64,000 nt of DNA from an uncultured Clostridium sp. (lineage in GTDB: Bacteria; Bacillota; Clostridia; Clostridiales; Clostridiaceae), in contig UQBY01000008.1 in NCBI GenBank assembly GCA_900539375.1, positions 45,994-109,993 of the forward strand. The letters are read 5' to 3'. Below, piece after piece: positions 51,213 to 60,426 of this stretch. Under the pieces are notes generated by a model. It was not told where the DNA came from. It saw nothing but the letters and a program-made list of their open reading frames with translations, and made no database searches. The first letter of the stretch is position 1. Every line of letters starts with the position of its first letter. Both the position numbers and the translations under genes were made by a program.

Positions 51213-52856
51213 TTGGCATATACTGCATTGTATAGAAAATGGAGACCAAAAACTTTTGATGATATAATTGGTCAAGAACATGTAACAACAACTTTAAAAA
51301 ATCAAATAGCTAATGATAGAATAGCACATGCTTATCTTCTTTGTGGAACTAGAGGTACTGGTAAAACATCTACTGCAAAAGTTATGGCAAAAGCTCTTAA
51401 TTGCTTAAATCCTAAGGATGGAAATCCTTGCAATGAGTGTGAAATGTGCAAAAAAATAAGTCAAGGACTTGCAATTGATGTTACAGAGTTAGATGCAGCA
51501 TCTAATAATGGTATAGACAAAATAAGAGATATTATAGATGATACTAAATATCCTCCACAGGAAGGAAAATATAAAATTTACATAATGGATGAAGTTCATA
51601 TGCTTTCTATGGTAGCTGTAAATGCATTTTTAAAAACATTAGAAGAACCTCCTCAAAATGTTATTTTTATATTAGCAACAACAGACCCACAAAGACTTCC
51701 TATAACTATTTTATCTAGATGTCAAAGATTTGATTTTAAAAGAATAAGTATAAAGGATTTAACAGAAAGATTAAGGACAATAGTAACAGCTCAAGGAGTT
51801 CTTGCAGATGATAAAAGTCTTGATTTAATAGCAAGAGTTTCTGATGGTGCTGCAAGAGATGCTTTAAGCATACTAGACCAAGCAATTTCTATGGGAGATG
51901 GAAGTGTAAATTATGATAATCTTGTAGAAATGTTAGGTCTTGTTACTAATGAATATTTATTTGATATTACTTCTGCTATAATAGAAAAAAATGTAGAGAA
52001 GGCAATGGTAGTAATTGAGAAGGTAGTTTTTGCAGGAAAGGATATGTACTTATTTATAAAGGATTTAATAGAACATTATAGAAATCTACTTATGTTAAAA
52101 GTTACAAGTAATCCTCAAGAAGTACTTGATATGTCTTTAGAAAATATAAAGCTTTTAGATGAACAAAGTAAGCGAATTCGTGTAGAAGAAATAATGAGAG
52201 ATATAAGAATTCTTCAAGAAGCTGAAGGAAATGCTAAACTTAGTAAACAAGCAAGATTATATTTAGAATTAGCTGCTATAAAAATGTGTAAAATAGAATA
52301 CGATACATCTAATGAAGTTATTTTAACAAGAATAAATAAACTTGAAGAAGCTATAAAAAATGGTTCAATTAAAGTAGTTCAAGGAAACAAAACAGAACCA
52401 GTACAGAAAAATAATAATTTAAGGAATAATGTAGCAAATAGTGGCAATAATATAGAAAAGAAACCAAAAACACAGGAAAAAAATTCTTCCTTAGAAAATA
52501 GTAATTCTTTAGGTAAGAGTAAAACATCAGATGTTCAAAGGGCTTGGAAAGATATTTTAGAAACATTTAAATCAAGAAGAGCAATGATTATTTTTGCTTC
52601 AATTGTTACAGGAAAGGTTGTAGATTGTACTGATGGAATTGTTACTATAAAATATGATGCTCAATATTCTTTTAATAAGCAAAGATTAGAAAAGCCAGAA
52701 AATATTAAAGTTATAAATGAGGTATTTTCAGAGGTAATGAGAGAAAATTTAAAGGTTAGATTTATAGTAGATGGAGAAAATGAAGAAAGAAAATCTACAG
52801 AAGATTTAATTAAAGATGCTATGGGAGATATTCCTTTGGAAATATTTGATGAATAA
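51213..52856 (+). CDS. dnaX: DNA polymerase III subunit gamma/tau
   Basis: This 547-residue clamp-loader ATPase has Walker A GTRGTGKTSTAK (about residues 44-55), the zinc Cys set CLNPKDGNPCNECEMC, Walker B YIMDEVHMLS, the SRC motif in LSRCQRFDFKR and a C-terminal tau-like region (about 375-547) after a low-complexity Asn/Lys/Ser linker. It loads the sliding clamp and couples polymerases. The start is TTG 51213 after GAGGTG. An A7 run lies near 52478 in the linker, but no convincing frameshift signal is present. Confidence 0.93.
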   Translation: MAYTALYRKWRPKTFDDIIGQEHVTTTLKNQIANDRIAHAYLLCGTRGTGKTSTAKVMAKALNCLNPKDGNPCNECEMCKKISQGLAIDVTELDAASNNGIDKIRDIIDDTKYPPQEGKYKIYIMDEVHMLSMVAVNAFLKTLEEPPQNVIFILATTDPQRLPITILSRCQRFDFKRISIKDLTERLRTIVTAQGVLADDKSLDLIARVSDGAARDALSILDQAISMGDGSVNYDNLVEMLGLVTNEYLFDITSAIIEKNVEKAMVVIEKVVFAGKDMYLFIKDLIEHYRNLLMLKVTSNPQEVLDMSLENIKLLDEQSKRIRVEEIMRDIRILQEAEGNAKLSKQARLYLELAAIKMCKIEYDTSNEVILTRINKLEEAIKNGSIKVVQGNKTEPVQKNNNLRNNVANSGNNIEKKPKTQEKNSSLENSNSLGKSKTSDVQRAWKDILETFKSRRAMIIFASIVTGKVVDCTDGIVTIKYDAQYSFNKQRLEKPENIKVINEVFSEVMRENLKVRFIVDGENEERKSTEDLIKDAMGDIPLEIFDE

Positions 52857-52922
52857 AGATAGAATTCTTAAAAAAAATATTATATAATAAGTTTTAGATT
52901 AAAGTTGAAGGAGGAATTATTT

Positions 52923-53267
52923 ATGGCAAAAGGTGGATTTCCAGGTGGCTTCGGTGGAGGCAATATGAATAACCTAATGAAGCAAGCTCAAGCAATGCAA
53001 AAGAAAATGCAAAATGTGCAAAAAGAAATAGAAGAATCAGAATTTGAAGCAGCAGCAGGTGGTGGAGCAGTTTCAGTTAAGGTTAATGGTAAAAGGGAAG
53101 TTCTAGCAATTAATATAAAACCTGAAGTGGTTGATCCTGATGATGTAGAAATGTTAGAAGATTTAGTTTTAAGTGCAGTTAATGAAGCTATGAGAAAGGC
53201 TGATGAAGAAACTGCTAATAAAATGGGAAAAGTAACAGGTGGAATGAACATACCTGGACTATTCTAA
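52923..53267 (+). CDS. ybaB: YbaB/EbfC-family nucleoid-associated protein
   Basis: This 114-residue DNA-binding protein has a Gly-rich start (KGGFPGGFGGGNMNNLMKQA), the helical KQAQAMQKKMQNVQKEIEE segment and the conserved VSVKVNGKREV strand. Homodimers bind DNA as a tweezer-like structure. It lies in the conserved dnaX-ybaB-recR cluster. ATG 52923 follows GGAGG at 7 bases; a TTG at 52905 overlaps the ribosome site and is rejected. Confidence 0.93.
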   Translation: MAKGGFPGGFGGGNMNNLMKQAQAMQKKMQNVQKEIEESEFEAAAGGGAVSVKVNGKREVLAINIKPEVVDPDDVEMLEDLVLSAVNEAMRKADEETANKMGKVTGGMNIPGLF

Positions 53268-53285
53268 TAAGCTAGAGATATAAAT

Positions 53286-53320
53286 ACAGCATACAGGTTT
53301 ATTTTCCTGTATGCTTTATT
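53286..53320 (+). terminator. Terminator-like hairpin between ybaB and recR
   Basis: AGCATACAGG and CCTGTATGCT form a perfect 10-bp stem with an 8-base loop, followed by TTATTATTT. Without a clean T run it may be partial, allowing some read-through into recR. Confidence 0.55.
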
Positions 53321-53340
53321 ATTTGAAAGGAATGATATAA

Positions 53341-53937
53341 ATGGATTTTTATCCAGTAGCTATAGAAAAATTAATTGAAGAATTTGCAAAGCTTCCTGGT
53401 ATAGGACAAAAGACAGCGCAAAGATTAGCATTACATGTATTAAATTTACCAGAAGATGAAGTGAAAGAATTTGCAGATGCATTAGTTAAAGCAAGAGGAA
53501 CTATAAAGTATTGTTCAGTATGTGGAAATTTTACAGACCAAGACCCTTGTGCAATATGTAGTAATCCTAATAGAGATAAAAGTGTAATATGTGTATTAGA
53601 GCAACCTAAAGATGTAATGACAATGGAAAAAGTTAAAGAATATAATGGATTGTATCATATACTACATGGAAATTTATCTCCAATGCAAGGAAGAGGTCCT
53701 CAAGATATAAGAATAAGAGAACTTGTAGCAAGAATGAAAGAGGATGTAAAAGAAGTTATTATTGCAACTAATCCTAATATAGAAGGAGAAGCAACAGCAA
53801 TGTATATAGCAAAAATTTTAAAACCTTTAGATGTAAAAGTAACAAGAATAGCAGCAGGAGTGCCTGTTGGAGGAGATTTAGAATATGCAGATGAAGTTAC
53901 TTTATCAAAGGCATTAGAAGGGAGAAAAGAAATATAG
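53341..53937 (+). CDS. recR: Recombination mediator RecR
   Basis: This 198-residue protein of the RecFOR pathway has an N-terminal helix-hairpin-helix (LPGIGQKTAQRLALHVL), a four-Cys zinc finger (CSVCGNFTDQDPCAICSNP), a Toprim domain (VICVLEQPKD, EVIIATNPNIEGEATAMYIA) and the C-terminal Walker-like RIAAGVPVGGDLEYADEVTL. It loads RecA at gaps together with RecO. It has the normal length and is third in the dnaX cluster. Confidence 0.95.
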   Translation: MDFYPVAIEKLIEEFAKLPGIGQKTAQRLALHVLNLPEDEVKEFADALVKARGTIKYCSVCGNFTDQDPCAICSNPNRDKSVICVLEQPKDVMTMEKVKEYNGLYHILHGNLSPMQGRGPQDIRIRELVARMKEDVKEVIIATNPNIEGEATAMYIAKILKPLDVKVTRIAAGVPVGGDLEYADEVTLSKALEGRKEI

Positions 53938-54087
53938 TTTTTATTTAATATTTTTCACTTATGTTTAAAACCCAAGAAAACATAGAAATCTAAAGATGAA
54001 ATTTACATAAGGTCTAGGAATAATAAAATAACTATCAGAATATAATTATATAGATAGTAGGCCTAGAAATTTTGGAGGTAGAAATTT

Positions 54088-54345
54088 ATGGCAAAAACTA
54101 AAAGTGAAAAATATGAAAAAGGAGAACTTGACATAATAAAAGCAATAGAAAATACTAAGTTAGAGATAGAAACAGCAAGAAATCTCTTTAATATTGTTTA
54201 TGACGAAAACCTTATCGAAATGGCCATCTATTTAGAAGAAGCAGCAAAAAAGAGATTAGAGTATCTAATAGCATTAGCAAAAGAAAAAGGAATAATAGTA
54301 AGTACCCAATATATACTATATCAATGCATAAATATGTCAGAATAA
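54088..54345 (+). CDS. DUF2508-family protein (YaaL-like)
   Basis: This is an 85-residue, mostly helical, charged protein (EKGELDIIKAIENTKLEIET, then ARNLFNIVYDENLIEMAIYL). It matches the small DUF2508 proteins that sit between recR and bofA in spore-forming Firmicutes. Its function is unknown. GGAGG precedes ATG 54088. It is followed 21 bases later by bofA. Confidence 0.8.
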   Translation: MAKTKSEKYEKGELDIIKAIENTKLEIETARNLFNIVYDENLIEMAIYLEEAAKKRLEYLIALAKEKGIIVSTQYILYQCINMSE

Positions 54346-54366
54346 AAATATAAAGGGGATGAAAGT

Positions 54367-54636
54367 ATGGAAAACTTATTACAGTCACAGAATGTAAAAC
54401 TTATAATATATGGCTTTATAGGGTTAGTAATATTATATTTAATTTTAAAATTATTAAAGTTACCTTTAAAAATACTTATTAATGGTATATCAGGCGTAGT
54501 GCTTTTATACATTGCTAATTTAATTGGTGTAAACTTTGGAATAACAGTTGGAATAAATATAGTAACAGCATTAATTGCTGGAATTTTAGGAATACCAGGA
54601 GTAATTGCACTTTTTATATTTCAATTATTTATATAA
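54367..54636 (+). CDS. bofA: Pro-sigmaK processing inhibitor BofA family protein
   Basis: This 89-residue membrane protein has three hydrophobic stretches (about 11-32, 34-52 and 60-86) and a late GIPGVIALFIFQL motif typical of BofA. In Bacillus it holds the SpoIVFB protease inactive until the forespore signals. In clostridia the target may differ because SpoIVFB is not always present. Position after recR and the DUF2508 gene is conserved in spore-formers. Confidence 0.82.
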   Translation: MENLLQSQNVKLIIYGFIGLVILYLILKLLKLPLKILINGISGVVLLYIANLIGVNFGITVGINIVTALIAGILGIPGVIALFIFQLFI

Positions 54637-54644
54637 ATAAAATG

Positions 54645-54690
54645 AAAAAGGATGTAAGAAAGATAAATAAAGCTTTTTTACATCCTTTTA
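54645..54690 (+). terminator. Terminator after bofA
   Basis: AAAAAGGATGTAA pairs with TTACATCCTTTT across a 22-base loop; U-rich tail. Confidence 0.8.
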
Positions 54691-54792
54691 ATATGTCTTA
54701 ATATATTTTTAAGAAAAAGCTAAGAAATTTATATCTTTAATATTAAGAATTTACTTATAAAATAAATTTATAAAGTCAATGGAGGAAGAAAT

Positions 54793-55707
54793 ATGAATGT
54801 TTTAGAAGTAAAAGGCTTAAAGAAAAGGCTTGGGAAAAGAGAAATTATTAAGGGTATAAATTTTTCTGTTAAAGATGGTGAGATATTTGGTTTTTTAGGA
54901 CCAAATGGAGCAGGTAAAACAACTACCATAAGAATGCTTGTTGGTTTAATAGCTCCAAATGAAGGTGAAATAAAAATATGTGGAAAGGATGTTCAAAAGG
55001 AGAAAGAAGAAGCATTAAAAAATGTTGGGGCTGTAGTTGAAAATCCTGAATTATATAAATATTTATCAGGAAGAGAAAATCTTATGCAAATAGCAAGAAT
55101 AAGAAAAGTATCTAAAGAAGAAGTAGAAGAACTTATTGAATTAGTAGGCCTTAAAGATAGAATTGATGATAAAGTAAAGAAATATTCTTTAGGAATGAAA
55201 CAAAGATTAGGACTTGCAGCAGCACTTATTGGTGAGCCTAAGTTATTAATATTAGATGAACCTACTAATGGATTAGACCCTTCTGGAATAATTGATTTTA
55301 GAGAAGTTGTTAAAAAGGCTGCAAAGGAAAAGGGTATGGCTGTATTTATATCTTCTCATATATTAAGTGAAGTTCAAAATCTTTGTGATAGAGTTGCATT
55401 TACAAATGGGGGAGTAATAAAATCAGTTGAAGATATTCATGATAATACTATGGATACAGAATTAGATAGTTTAACACTAATAGTATCAAGTAATGAAGAA
55501 GAGGCAGTTAAAATATTAAAAAATATTGATTTAGTTAAATCTGCAAGTGTAATTGATGAAGAAATTCATTTAATAATAAAAAGTGGTAAAACTTCTGAAT
55601 TATTAAAAATATTATTAGAAAAAAATATTAGAGTAGAAGAAATATTTAAAAATAGAAAGGGACTTGAACAAAGATATATGGAACTTGTTGAAGGGGGGAT
55701 AAGATAA
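54793..55707 (+). CDS. ABC transporter ATP-binding protein (exporter)
   Basis: This 304-residue ATPase of the antibiotic/bacteriocin exporter type (BcrA-like) has Walker A GPNGAGKTT (about residues 38-46), a Q-loop region (VVENPELYKYLSGRENL), signature YSLGMKQRLGLAAALIG, Walker B LLILDEPTNGLDP and switch His in SSHILSEVQ. The C-terminal 80 residues are a domain typical of these exporters. Its stop overlaps the start of the permease gene by one base. The substrate is unknown; peptide antibiotic export or immunity is common for the type. Confidence 0.9.
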   Translation: MNVLEVKGLKKRLGKREIIKGINFSVKDGEIFGFLGPNGAGKTTTIRMLVGLIAPNEGEIKICGKDVQKEKEEALKNVGAVVENPELYKYLSGRENLMQIARIRKVSKEEVEELIELVGLKDRIDDKVKKYSLGMKQRLGLAAALIGEPKLLILDEPTNGLDPSGIIDFREVVKKAAKEKGMAVFISSHILSEVQNLCDRVAFTNGGVIKSVEDIHDNTMDTELDSLTLIVSSNEEEAVKILKNIDLVKSASVIDEEIHLIIKSGKTSELLKILLEKNIRVEEIFKNRKGLEQRYMELVEGGIR

Positions 55708-56933
55708 TGATTTTTACTTTGATAAAAAATGAACTTATTAAAATTTTTAAAAGAGGGAAGACTTGGATAGTGTTTGCATTATTTGCATTAACTATTGTTG
55801 GAATGGGTGTGATTTGCTATAAAGAAGCTAAGAACACAGAATATTATCAATCTCCTGAGGGACAAATAGAATCTTTAAAAGATAGTATAAAGTATTCAAA
55901 ATCAGATATTGAATATTATAAAACTGTAAATGAAGAATGGGCAAAAGAAGAAATTACAAATGCTGAAAGTAGAATAAAAGAACTAGAACAACAAATAAAT
56001 ACATTAGAAGAGAAAATAAAAAATAATAAGGATAATCCTAATGCATGGAGAGAATCATTAGAAGAAGAAAAAAAGACAATAGAAGATAATCTAAAAGATT
56101 CTTCATATTCAGAAAATGATAAAGTTTCTTTCAAAGAAAGACTTAAAGAGATAAATATTTATTTAGATAATAATATGAAACCAATAGAGGAATGGGAATT
56201 TAATGGTATAAATTATGGCATAAAATTTATAGCTATTATAGGAACATTAATTTTAGCAGCAGGAATAGCTGTATTTATGAGTGATATAGTATCAGGAGAA
56301 TGTACTCCTCCAACTTTAAAGTTCCTTTTAGTACAACCTATTTCAAGAGGAAAAGTTATTCTTTCAAAATTTATAGCTGTAGTTATAACTGTAGTTACAA
56401 TGATTGGAGGATTAGAAGCATTAGTGGTAGCTGGAATAAGTGCTTTTACAGGATTTGATGCAGGAAAAATGCCACAATATATAGGAAAAGCTTTTAAGTG
56501 GGATTATACTAATGCAGCAGAAAATGGTGGACCTCAATTAGCTGAAGTTGCAGGAAGTGGAGTGTTATCAACTAGATGGATGTATTTACTTGAAAGTTTT
56601 GGATTACAAATATTATTTATAATTGTATGTTGTGCATTTATGTTTATGATATCAGCTATATTTAAAAGCAGTATGATAACTATGGCAGTTTCAGTAATTT
56701 TATGTGTAGCAGCAACAATTATTCCTGAAATGTCTCAAACAATAAGAGCAATATCAAGATTTTTCTTTACAAGTTATGGAAATACAACAAGTTTAGTTAG
56801 TGGATATTGTGCAATGAATTTTAATAATCCAAATGTTACATTAGGTTTTGGTGTAATTGTAATGATAGCTACTACAATAGTTAGTTATATTATAGGACAT
56901 ATTATTTTTAATAAAAAAGACATTCTTATATAG
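55707..56933 (+). CDS. ABC-2 type permease, partner of the ATPase at 54793
   Basis: This 408-residue membrane protein has a first hydrophobic segment at about 20-37. A charged coiled-coil region follows (about 45-150, rich in Glu/Lys) and probably lies outside the membrane as a single extracytoplasmic loop. Then come five or six membrane segments (about 170-400). This layout, with a large loop between the first and second segments, fits ABC-2 exporters of lantibiotic/bacitracin immunity type. It ends with a perfect terminator palindrome. Confidence 0.85.
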   Translation: MIFTLIKNELIKIFKRGKTWIVFALFALTIVGMGVICYKEAKNTEYYQSPEGQIESLKDSIKYSKSDIEYYKTVNEEWAKEEITNAESRIKELEQQINTLEEKIKNNKDNPNAWRESLEEEKKTIEDNLKDSSYSENDKVSFKERLKEINIYLDNNMKPIEEWEFNGINYGIKFIAIIGTLILAAGIAVFMSDIVSGECTPPTLKFLLVQPISRGKVILSKFIAVVITVVTMIGGLEALVVAGISAFTGFDAGKMPQYIGKAFKWDYTNAAENGGPQLAEVAGSGVLSTRWMYLLESFGLQILFIIVCCAFMFMISAIFKSSMITMAVSVILCVAATIIPEMSQTIRAISRFFFTSYGNTTSLVSGYCAMNFNNPNVTLGFGVIVMIATTIVSYIIGHIIFNKKDILI

Positions 56934-56942
56934 TTAGATTTA

Positions 56943-56970
56943 AAGGCAGAGGAATATTCCTCTGCTTTTG
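56943..56970 (+). terminator. Terminator after the ABC exporter
   Basis: GCAGAGGAAT and its exact complement ATTCCTCTGC form a 20-bp perfect palindrome (56946-56965), followed by TTTTG. Confidence 0.85.
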
Positions 56971-57011
56971 TGATATAATGTAATAATTATTAAAAGAGGA
57001 GATGAAAAATT

Positions 57012-57182
57012 ATGCCAGCAGGAAATGGAGTAAATTGTCCTAAGTGTCCAGAAAAATTATCAGGAAAGTGTTCAGGTAATGATTTATCATGTTTGTGTTA
57101 TAGATGTCCAAGAAATTTATCACAATGTTTATGTGTAAGATATTGCAGAGAAACTGAGTCTGTGCTTAATTATGAAGAATAA
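57012..57182 (+). CDS. Small cysteine-rich protein, 56 residues
   Basis: This short gene has a clear ribosome site (AGAGGAG, about 11 bases before ATG 57012) and encodes nine cysteines: Cys9, 12, 20, 27, 29, 32, 39, 41 and 45. The repeats NCPKCPEKLSGKC, CLCYRCPRNLSQC and LCVRYC are regularly spaced and could bind one or two zinc or iron-sulfur centres. There is no signal peptide. It is monocistronic, after the exporter terminator, upstream of serA. I do not recognise its family, but it is likely a genuine metal-binding protein rather than a chance frame. Confidence 0.7.
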   Translation: MPAGNGVNCPKCPEKLSGKCSGNDLSCLCYRCPRNLSQCLCVRYCRETESVLNYEE

Positions 57183-57370
57183 TATTAATTAAATTAAAAA
57201 ATTAAGTATATAAAATAGTAAATTTAGCACATTTATAAGTTGTACTTTAAATATAAATGGTATATAATAAGAATTACCGTGAACACTTGTATGTGATAGA
57301 AATACACTTAGTAAGGGTTAATTTTAAAAAATAGCAATAAGTAACAAAATAAGGGAGGATTTTTATAATT

Positions 57371-58279
57371 ATGATTAGAGTATTAGCAAATGATGGATTA
57401 GAAGCATCAGCAGTAAAGGCTTTAGAAGCAGCAGGGGCAGAAGTTGTTACAAGTCATGTAGAACAAGCAGATTTAGGAGAAGCAGTAAGAGAATATGATG
57501 TTTTAATAGTAAGATCAGCAACAAAGGTAACTGCTGATGTTTCAGAAAAAGCAAAGGGTAGCAAATTAAAGTTAGTTATAAGAGCAGGAGTTGGAGTTGA
57601 TAATATAGATATTCCAGCAGCAAATGCAAATGGAATAGAAGTTAAGAACACTCCAAATGCAAGTTCAAATTCAGTTGCAGAATTAGCAATTGGTCATATG
57701 TTTGCATTAGCTAGATATATAGCAATTTCAAATGTAACTATGAGAAATGGAGAATGGAACAAAAAGAAATATGAAGGTTCAGAAATCTTTGGAAAAACTT
57801 TAGGTATTATAGGAATGGGAAGAATCGGACAATCTTTAGCAAAGAAAGCTGAAGCTTTAGGAATGAAAGTTGTTTACACTGATTTATTTGGAAAGAATGA
57901 TAAATTAGCTTATGAATTTTTATCATTAGAAGATTTATTAAAAACTTCAGATTTCATATCATTACATGTTCCATATGACAAGAACCAAGGTTCATTAATA
58001 GGAAAAGCTCAATTTGATATGATGAAGGATGGAGTTTTCTTAATAGACTGTGCAAGAGGAAAAGTTGTAGAAGAAGCTGCATTATTAGAAGCTTTAAACA
58101 GTGGAAAAGTTGCAGGAGCTGGTCTTGATGTTTATGAAGAAGAACCAACTAAGAATACAGAACTTGTAAATCATCCAAGAGTAAGTGCTACACCACACAT
58201 TGGAGCAGCAACTAAAGAAGCTCAAACAAGAATTGGAGAAGAAGTAGTTTCAACTATAAAGACATTTTTTAATCTTTAA
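57371..58279 (+). CDS. serA: D-3-phosphoglycerate dehydrogenase
   Basis: This 302-residue D-2-hydroxyacid dehydrogenase begins IRVLANDGLEASAVKALE. It has the NAD motif LGIIGMGRIGQSLAKKAE (about 140-157), catalytic Arg in IDCARGKVVEEAAL, a Glu in the VYEEEP region and catalytic His in ATPHIGAATKEAQ. It lacks the C-terminal ACT domain that gives serine feedback in longer enzymes. It initiates serine biosynthesis. It is followed 18 bases later by a DUF1015 gene, a common clostridial pair; serC is not in this window. In the 188 bases upstream I see no T-box or other known riboswitch. Confidence 0.9.
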   Translation: MIRVLANDGLEASAVKALEAAGAEVVTSHVEQADLGEAVREYDVLIVRSATKVTADVSEKAKGSKLKLVIRAGVGVDNIDIPAANANGIEVKNTPNASSNSVAELAIGHMFALARYIAISNVTMRNGEWNKKKYEGSEIFGKTLGIIGMGRIGQSLAKKAEALGMKVVYTDLFGKNDKLAYEFLSLEDLLKTSDFISLHVPYDKNQGSLIGKAQFDMMKDGVFLIDCARGKVVEEAALLEALNSGKVAGAGLDVYEEEPTKNTELVNHPRVSATPHIGAATKEAQTRIGEEVVSTIKTFFNL

Positions 58280-58297
58280 TATTTAGGAGGAAACACA

Positions 58298-59548
58298 ATG
58301 GCTACAGTAAGACCATTTAAAGGTATAAGACCAATTAAAGAGTTAGCTTCAAAAATAGCAGCACTTCCATATGATGTTATGAATAGTGAAGAAGCTAGAG
58401 AAATGGTTAAGGGTAATCCATATTCATTTCTTCATGTAGATAGAGCAGAAGTAGATTTAGATCCATCTATAGATGTTCATGATAAAAAGGTATATGAAAA
58501 AGCAAGAGATAACCTTAACAGAATGATTAATGATGGCGAATATATGCAAGATGAGACTCCTTGTCTATACATATACAGACAAACAATGAATGGAAGAGCA
58601 CAAACTGGATTAGTTTTTTGTGCATCAATAGATGAGTATATAAACAATACAATAAAGAAGCATGAATTTACAAGAGCTGATAAAGAACAAGACAGAATTA
58701 ATCATGTAGATTATTGTGATGCTAATACTGGTCCAATATTCTTAACATATAAAGAACATGATGTTGCATCTGCTATTATAAAGGCTTGGACAAATAGTGA
58801 TGAAAAGAGAGAGCCTATTTATGATTTCCTTTCAGAAGATGGAATAGGTCATACTGTATGGGTTATAGACAATCCTGTAATAGTAAATGAAATAGTGGAT
58901 ATGTTTAAAGAAGTTGAAAACTTATATATTGCTGATGGACACCATAGATCAGCTTCAGCAGTAAAGGTTGGAATAAAGAGAAGACAAGAAAATCCAAATT
59001 ATACTGGAGATGAAGAATTTAATTATTTCTTAGCAGTTGCATTTCCAGATAATGATTTAATGGTTATGGACTATAATAGAGTAGTTAAAGACCTTAATGG
59101 ATTAACTGTTGATGAATTAATTAAAAAACTTGAAGAAAAGTTTGTTGTAACAGAATCAAAAGAACAAGTAAAACCATCTAAAAAGCATACATTTGGTATG
59201 TTTGTAGAAGATAAGTGGTATCTTTTAGAAGCTAAGGATGGAATATATAATGCAGAAGACCCAATAGACAGCCTAGATGTTGCTATACTTCAAAATAATG
59301 TTTTAACTCCTATATTAGGAATAGAAGATGTAAGAACATCAGATAGAATAGACTTTATAGGCGGAATAAGAGGTATTAAAGAACTTGAAAAGAGAGTTCA
59401 TAGTGATATGAAAATTGCTTTCTCAATGTACCCAACAGAAGTTCATGATATAATGAACGTTGCAGACATTGGAGAAGTAATGCCACCTAAATCAACTTGG
59501 TTTGAACCAAAACTTAGAAGTGGATTATTCATTCATAAATTAAGTTAA
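58298..59548 (+). CDS. DUF1015-family protein
   Basis: This 416-residue cytoplasmic protein starts with ATVRPFKGIRPIKELASKIA and contains the family motifs ALPYDVMNSEEAREM, HEFTRADKEQDRINH and ADGHHRSASA. DUF1015 proteins are often linked to serA, suggesting a role near serine or phosphoserine metabolism, but no activity can be assigned. AGGAGG precedes ATG 58298, and the gene shares the serA transcript. The length is normal. Confidence 0.85.
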   Translation: MATVRPFKGIRPIKELASKIAALPYDVMNSEEAREMVKGNPYSFLHVDRAEVDLDPSIDVHDKKVYEKARDNLNRMINDGEYMQDETPCLYIYRQTMNGRAQTGLVFCASIDEYINNTIKKHEFTRADKEQDRINHVDYCDANTGPIFLTYKEHDVASAIIKAWTNSDEKREPIYDFLSEDGIGHTVWVIDNPVIVNEIVDMFKEVENLYIADGHHRSASAVKVGIKRRQENPNYTGDEEFNYFLAVAFPDNDLMVMDYNRVVKDLNGLTVDELIKKLEEKFVVTESKEQVKPSKKHTFGMFVEDKWYLLEAKDGIYNAEDPIDSLDVAILQNNVLTPILGIEDVRTSDRIDFIGGIRGIKELEKRVHSDMKIAFSMYPTEVHDIMNVADIGEVMPPKSTWFEPKLRSGLFIHKLS

Positions 59549-59560
59549 TAATTAAATATA

Positions 59561-59609
59561 AAAAAATAGAGCAGAAAGAATTTTAAGTACTTTGCTGCTC
59601 TATTTTTTT
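59561..59609. terminator. Bidirectional terminator after the DUF1015 gene
   Basis: AAAATAGAGCAG and CTGCTCTATTTT form a 12-bp stem with A/T runs on both sides, between convergent genes. Confidence 0.85.
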
Positions 59610-60300
59610 ACATTGAAAGAATCATTTCTTTTAATATAGCTGTGGAGTTTTTTACTGCTATAGGAGTGAATTTTTCAAAATCCATATGAGCTCCATTATT
59701 AGCATTATCAGAAATTGACCTTATAACAACGAAAGGCACATTATTTACATAGCATGCATGAGCAATACTTGCTCCTTCCATCTCACAAGATAAAGCCTTA
59801 AAGTTATCCTCAAGCCAATGAATTTTATCCACACTTGCAATAAATTGGTCTCCAGAAACTATTCTTCCTGTAAATGTCTTAAATCCACCAACTTTTTCAC
59901 AAGCTTTTTCAGCAAGGTCCACTAATTCTTTATCAGCTTTAAAATCAAAAGTATCCATTCTAGGAACTTGACCAAGGGCATCTCCAAATACTGAACAATC
60001 CATGTCATGTTCAACAAGGCTATCTCCAATAACAACATCTCCAGGATAAATTTCTTTTCCAATTCCTCCTGCAACACCTACATTTATTATTTTGTTTGCT
60101 TTAAATTCAGAAATTAAAATTTGTGTACATAATGCTGCATTAACCTTACCAATTCCACAAACTACAGCAACAACTTCTTGATTCCATAAAACACCTTTAT
60201 TAAATGTCATATTTCCAACAGTCTTTTTTTCTTCAAGTTTCATATCTTTAAGTAATATTTCAAGCTCTTCGCTCATAGCACCAATTATTCCTAAAATCAT
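59608..60300 (-). CDS. mtnN: 5'-methylthioadenosine/S-adenosylhomocysteine nucleosidase
   Basis: This 230-residue enzyme begins ILGIIGAMSEELEILLKDMK (catalytic Glu in the N-terminal segment). It has NVGVAGGIGKEIYPGDVVI, the EMEGASIAHACYVNNVPF substrate motif and VIRSISDNANNGAH with the catalytic Asp. It cleaves adenine from MTA and SAH, which recycles sulfur metabolites and yields the AI-2 precursor. Length matches Pfs/MtnN. It is convergent with the serA operon and divergent from tcdA. Confidence 0.93.
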   Translation of the reverse strand: MILGIIGAMSEELEILLKDMKLEEKKTVGNMTFNKGVLWNQEVVAVVCGIGKVNAALCTQILISEFKANKIINVGVAGGIGKEIYPGDVVIGDSLVEHDMDCSVFGDALGQVPRMDTFDFKADKELVDLAEKACEKVGGFKTFTGRIVSGDQFIASVDKIHWLEDNFKALSCEMEGASIAHACYVNNVPFVVIRSISDNANNGAHMDFEKFTPIAVKNSTAILKEMILSM

Positions 60301-60426
60301 TTTAAAAACTCCTTTAATAATTTATTCTATGAATAAGTTTAACAAAAAAAAATAAATATTTCTATACACAAGATTGTTTATTTGGGTATACTTATTAATA
60401 GAGATTAAAAAAAGGAAGTGAAATAA

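Noticed and set aside
52470..52490. Run of seven A in dnaX that could be a -1 frameshift site producing a short gamma form.
   Set aside because: No upstream Shine-Dalgarno-like stimulator or downstream stem was visible, and the run falls in a Lys/Asn-rich linker where such runs are expected.
57183..57370. Possible riboswitch or T-box upstream of serA.
   Set aside because: No T-box core, no SAM or glycine riboswitch landmarks and no terminator were found in this 188-base gap.
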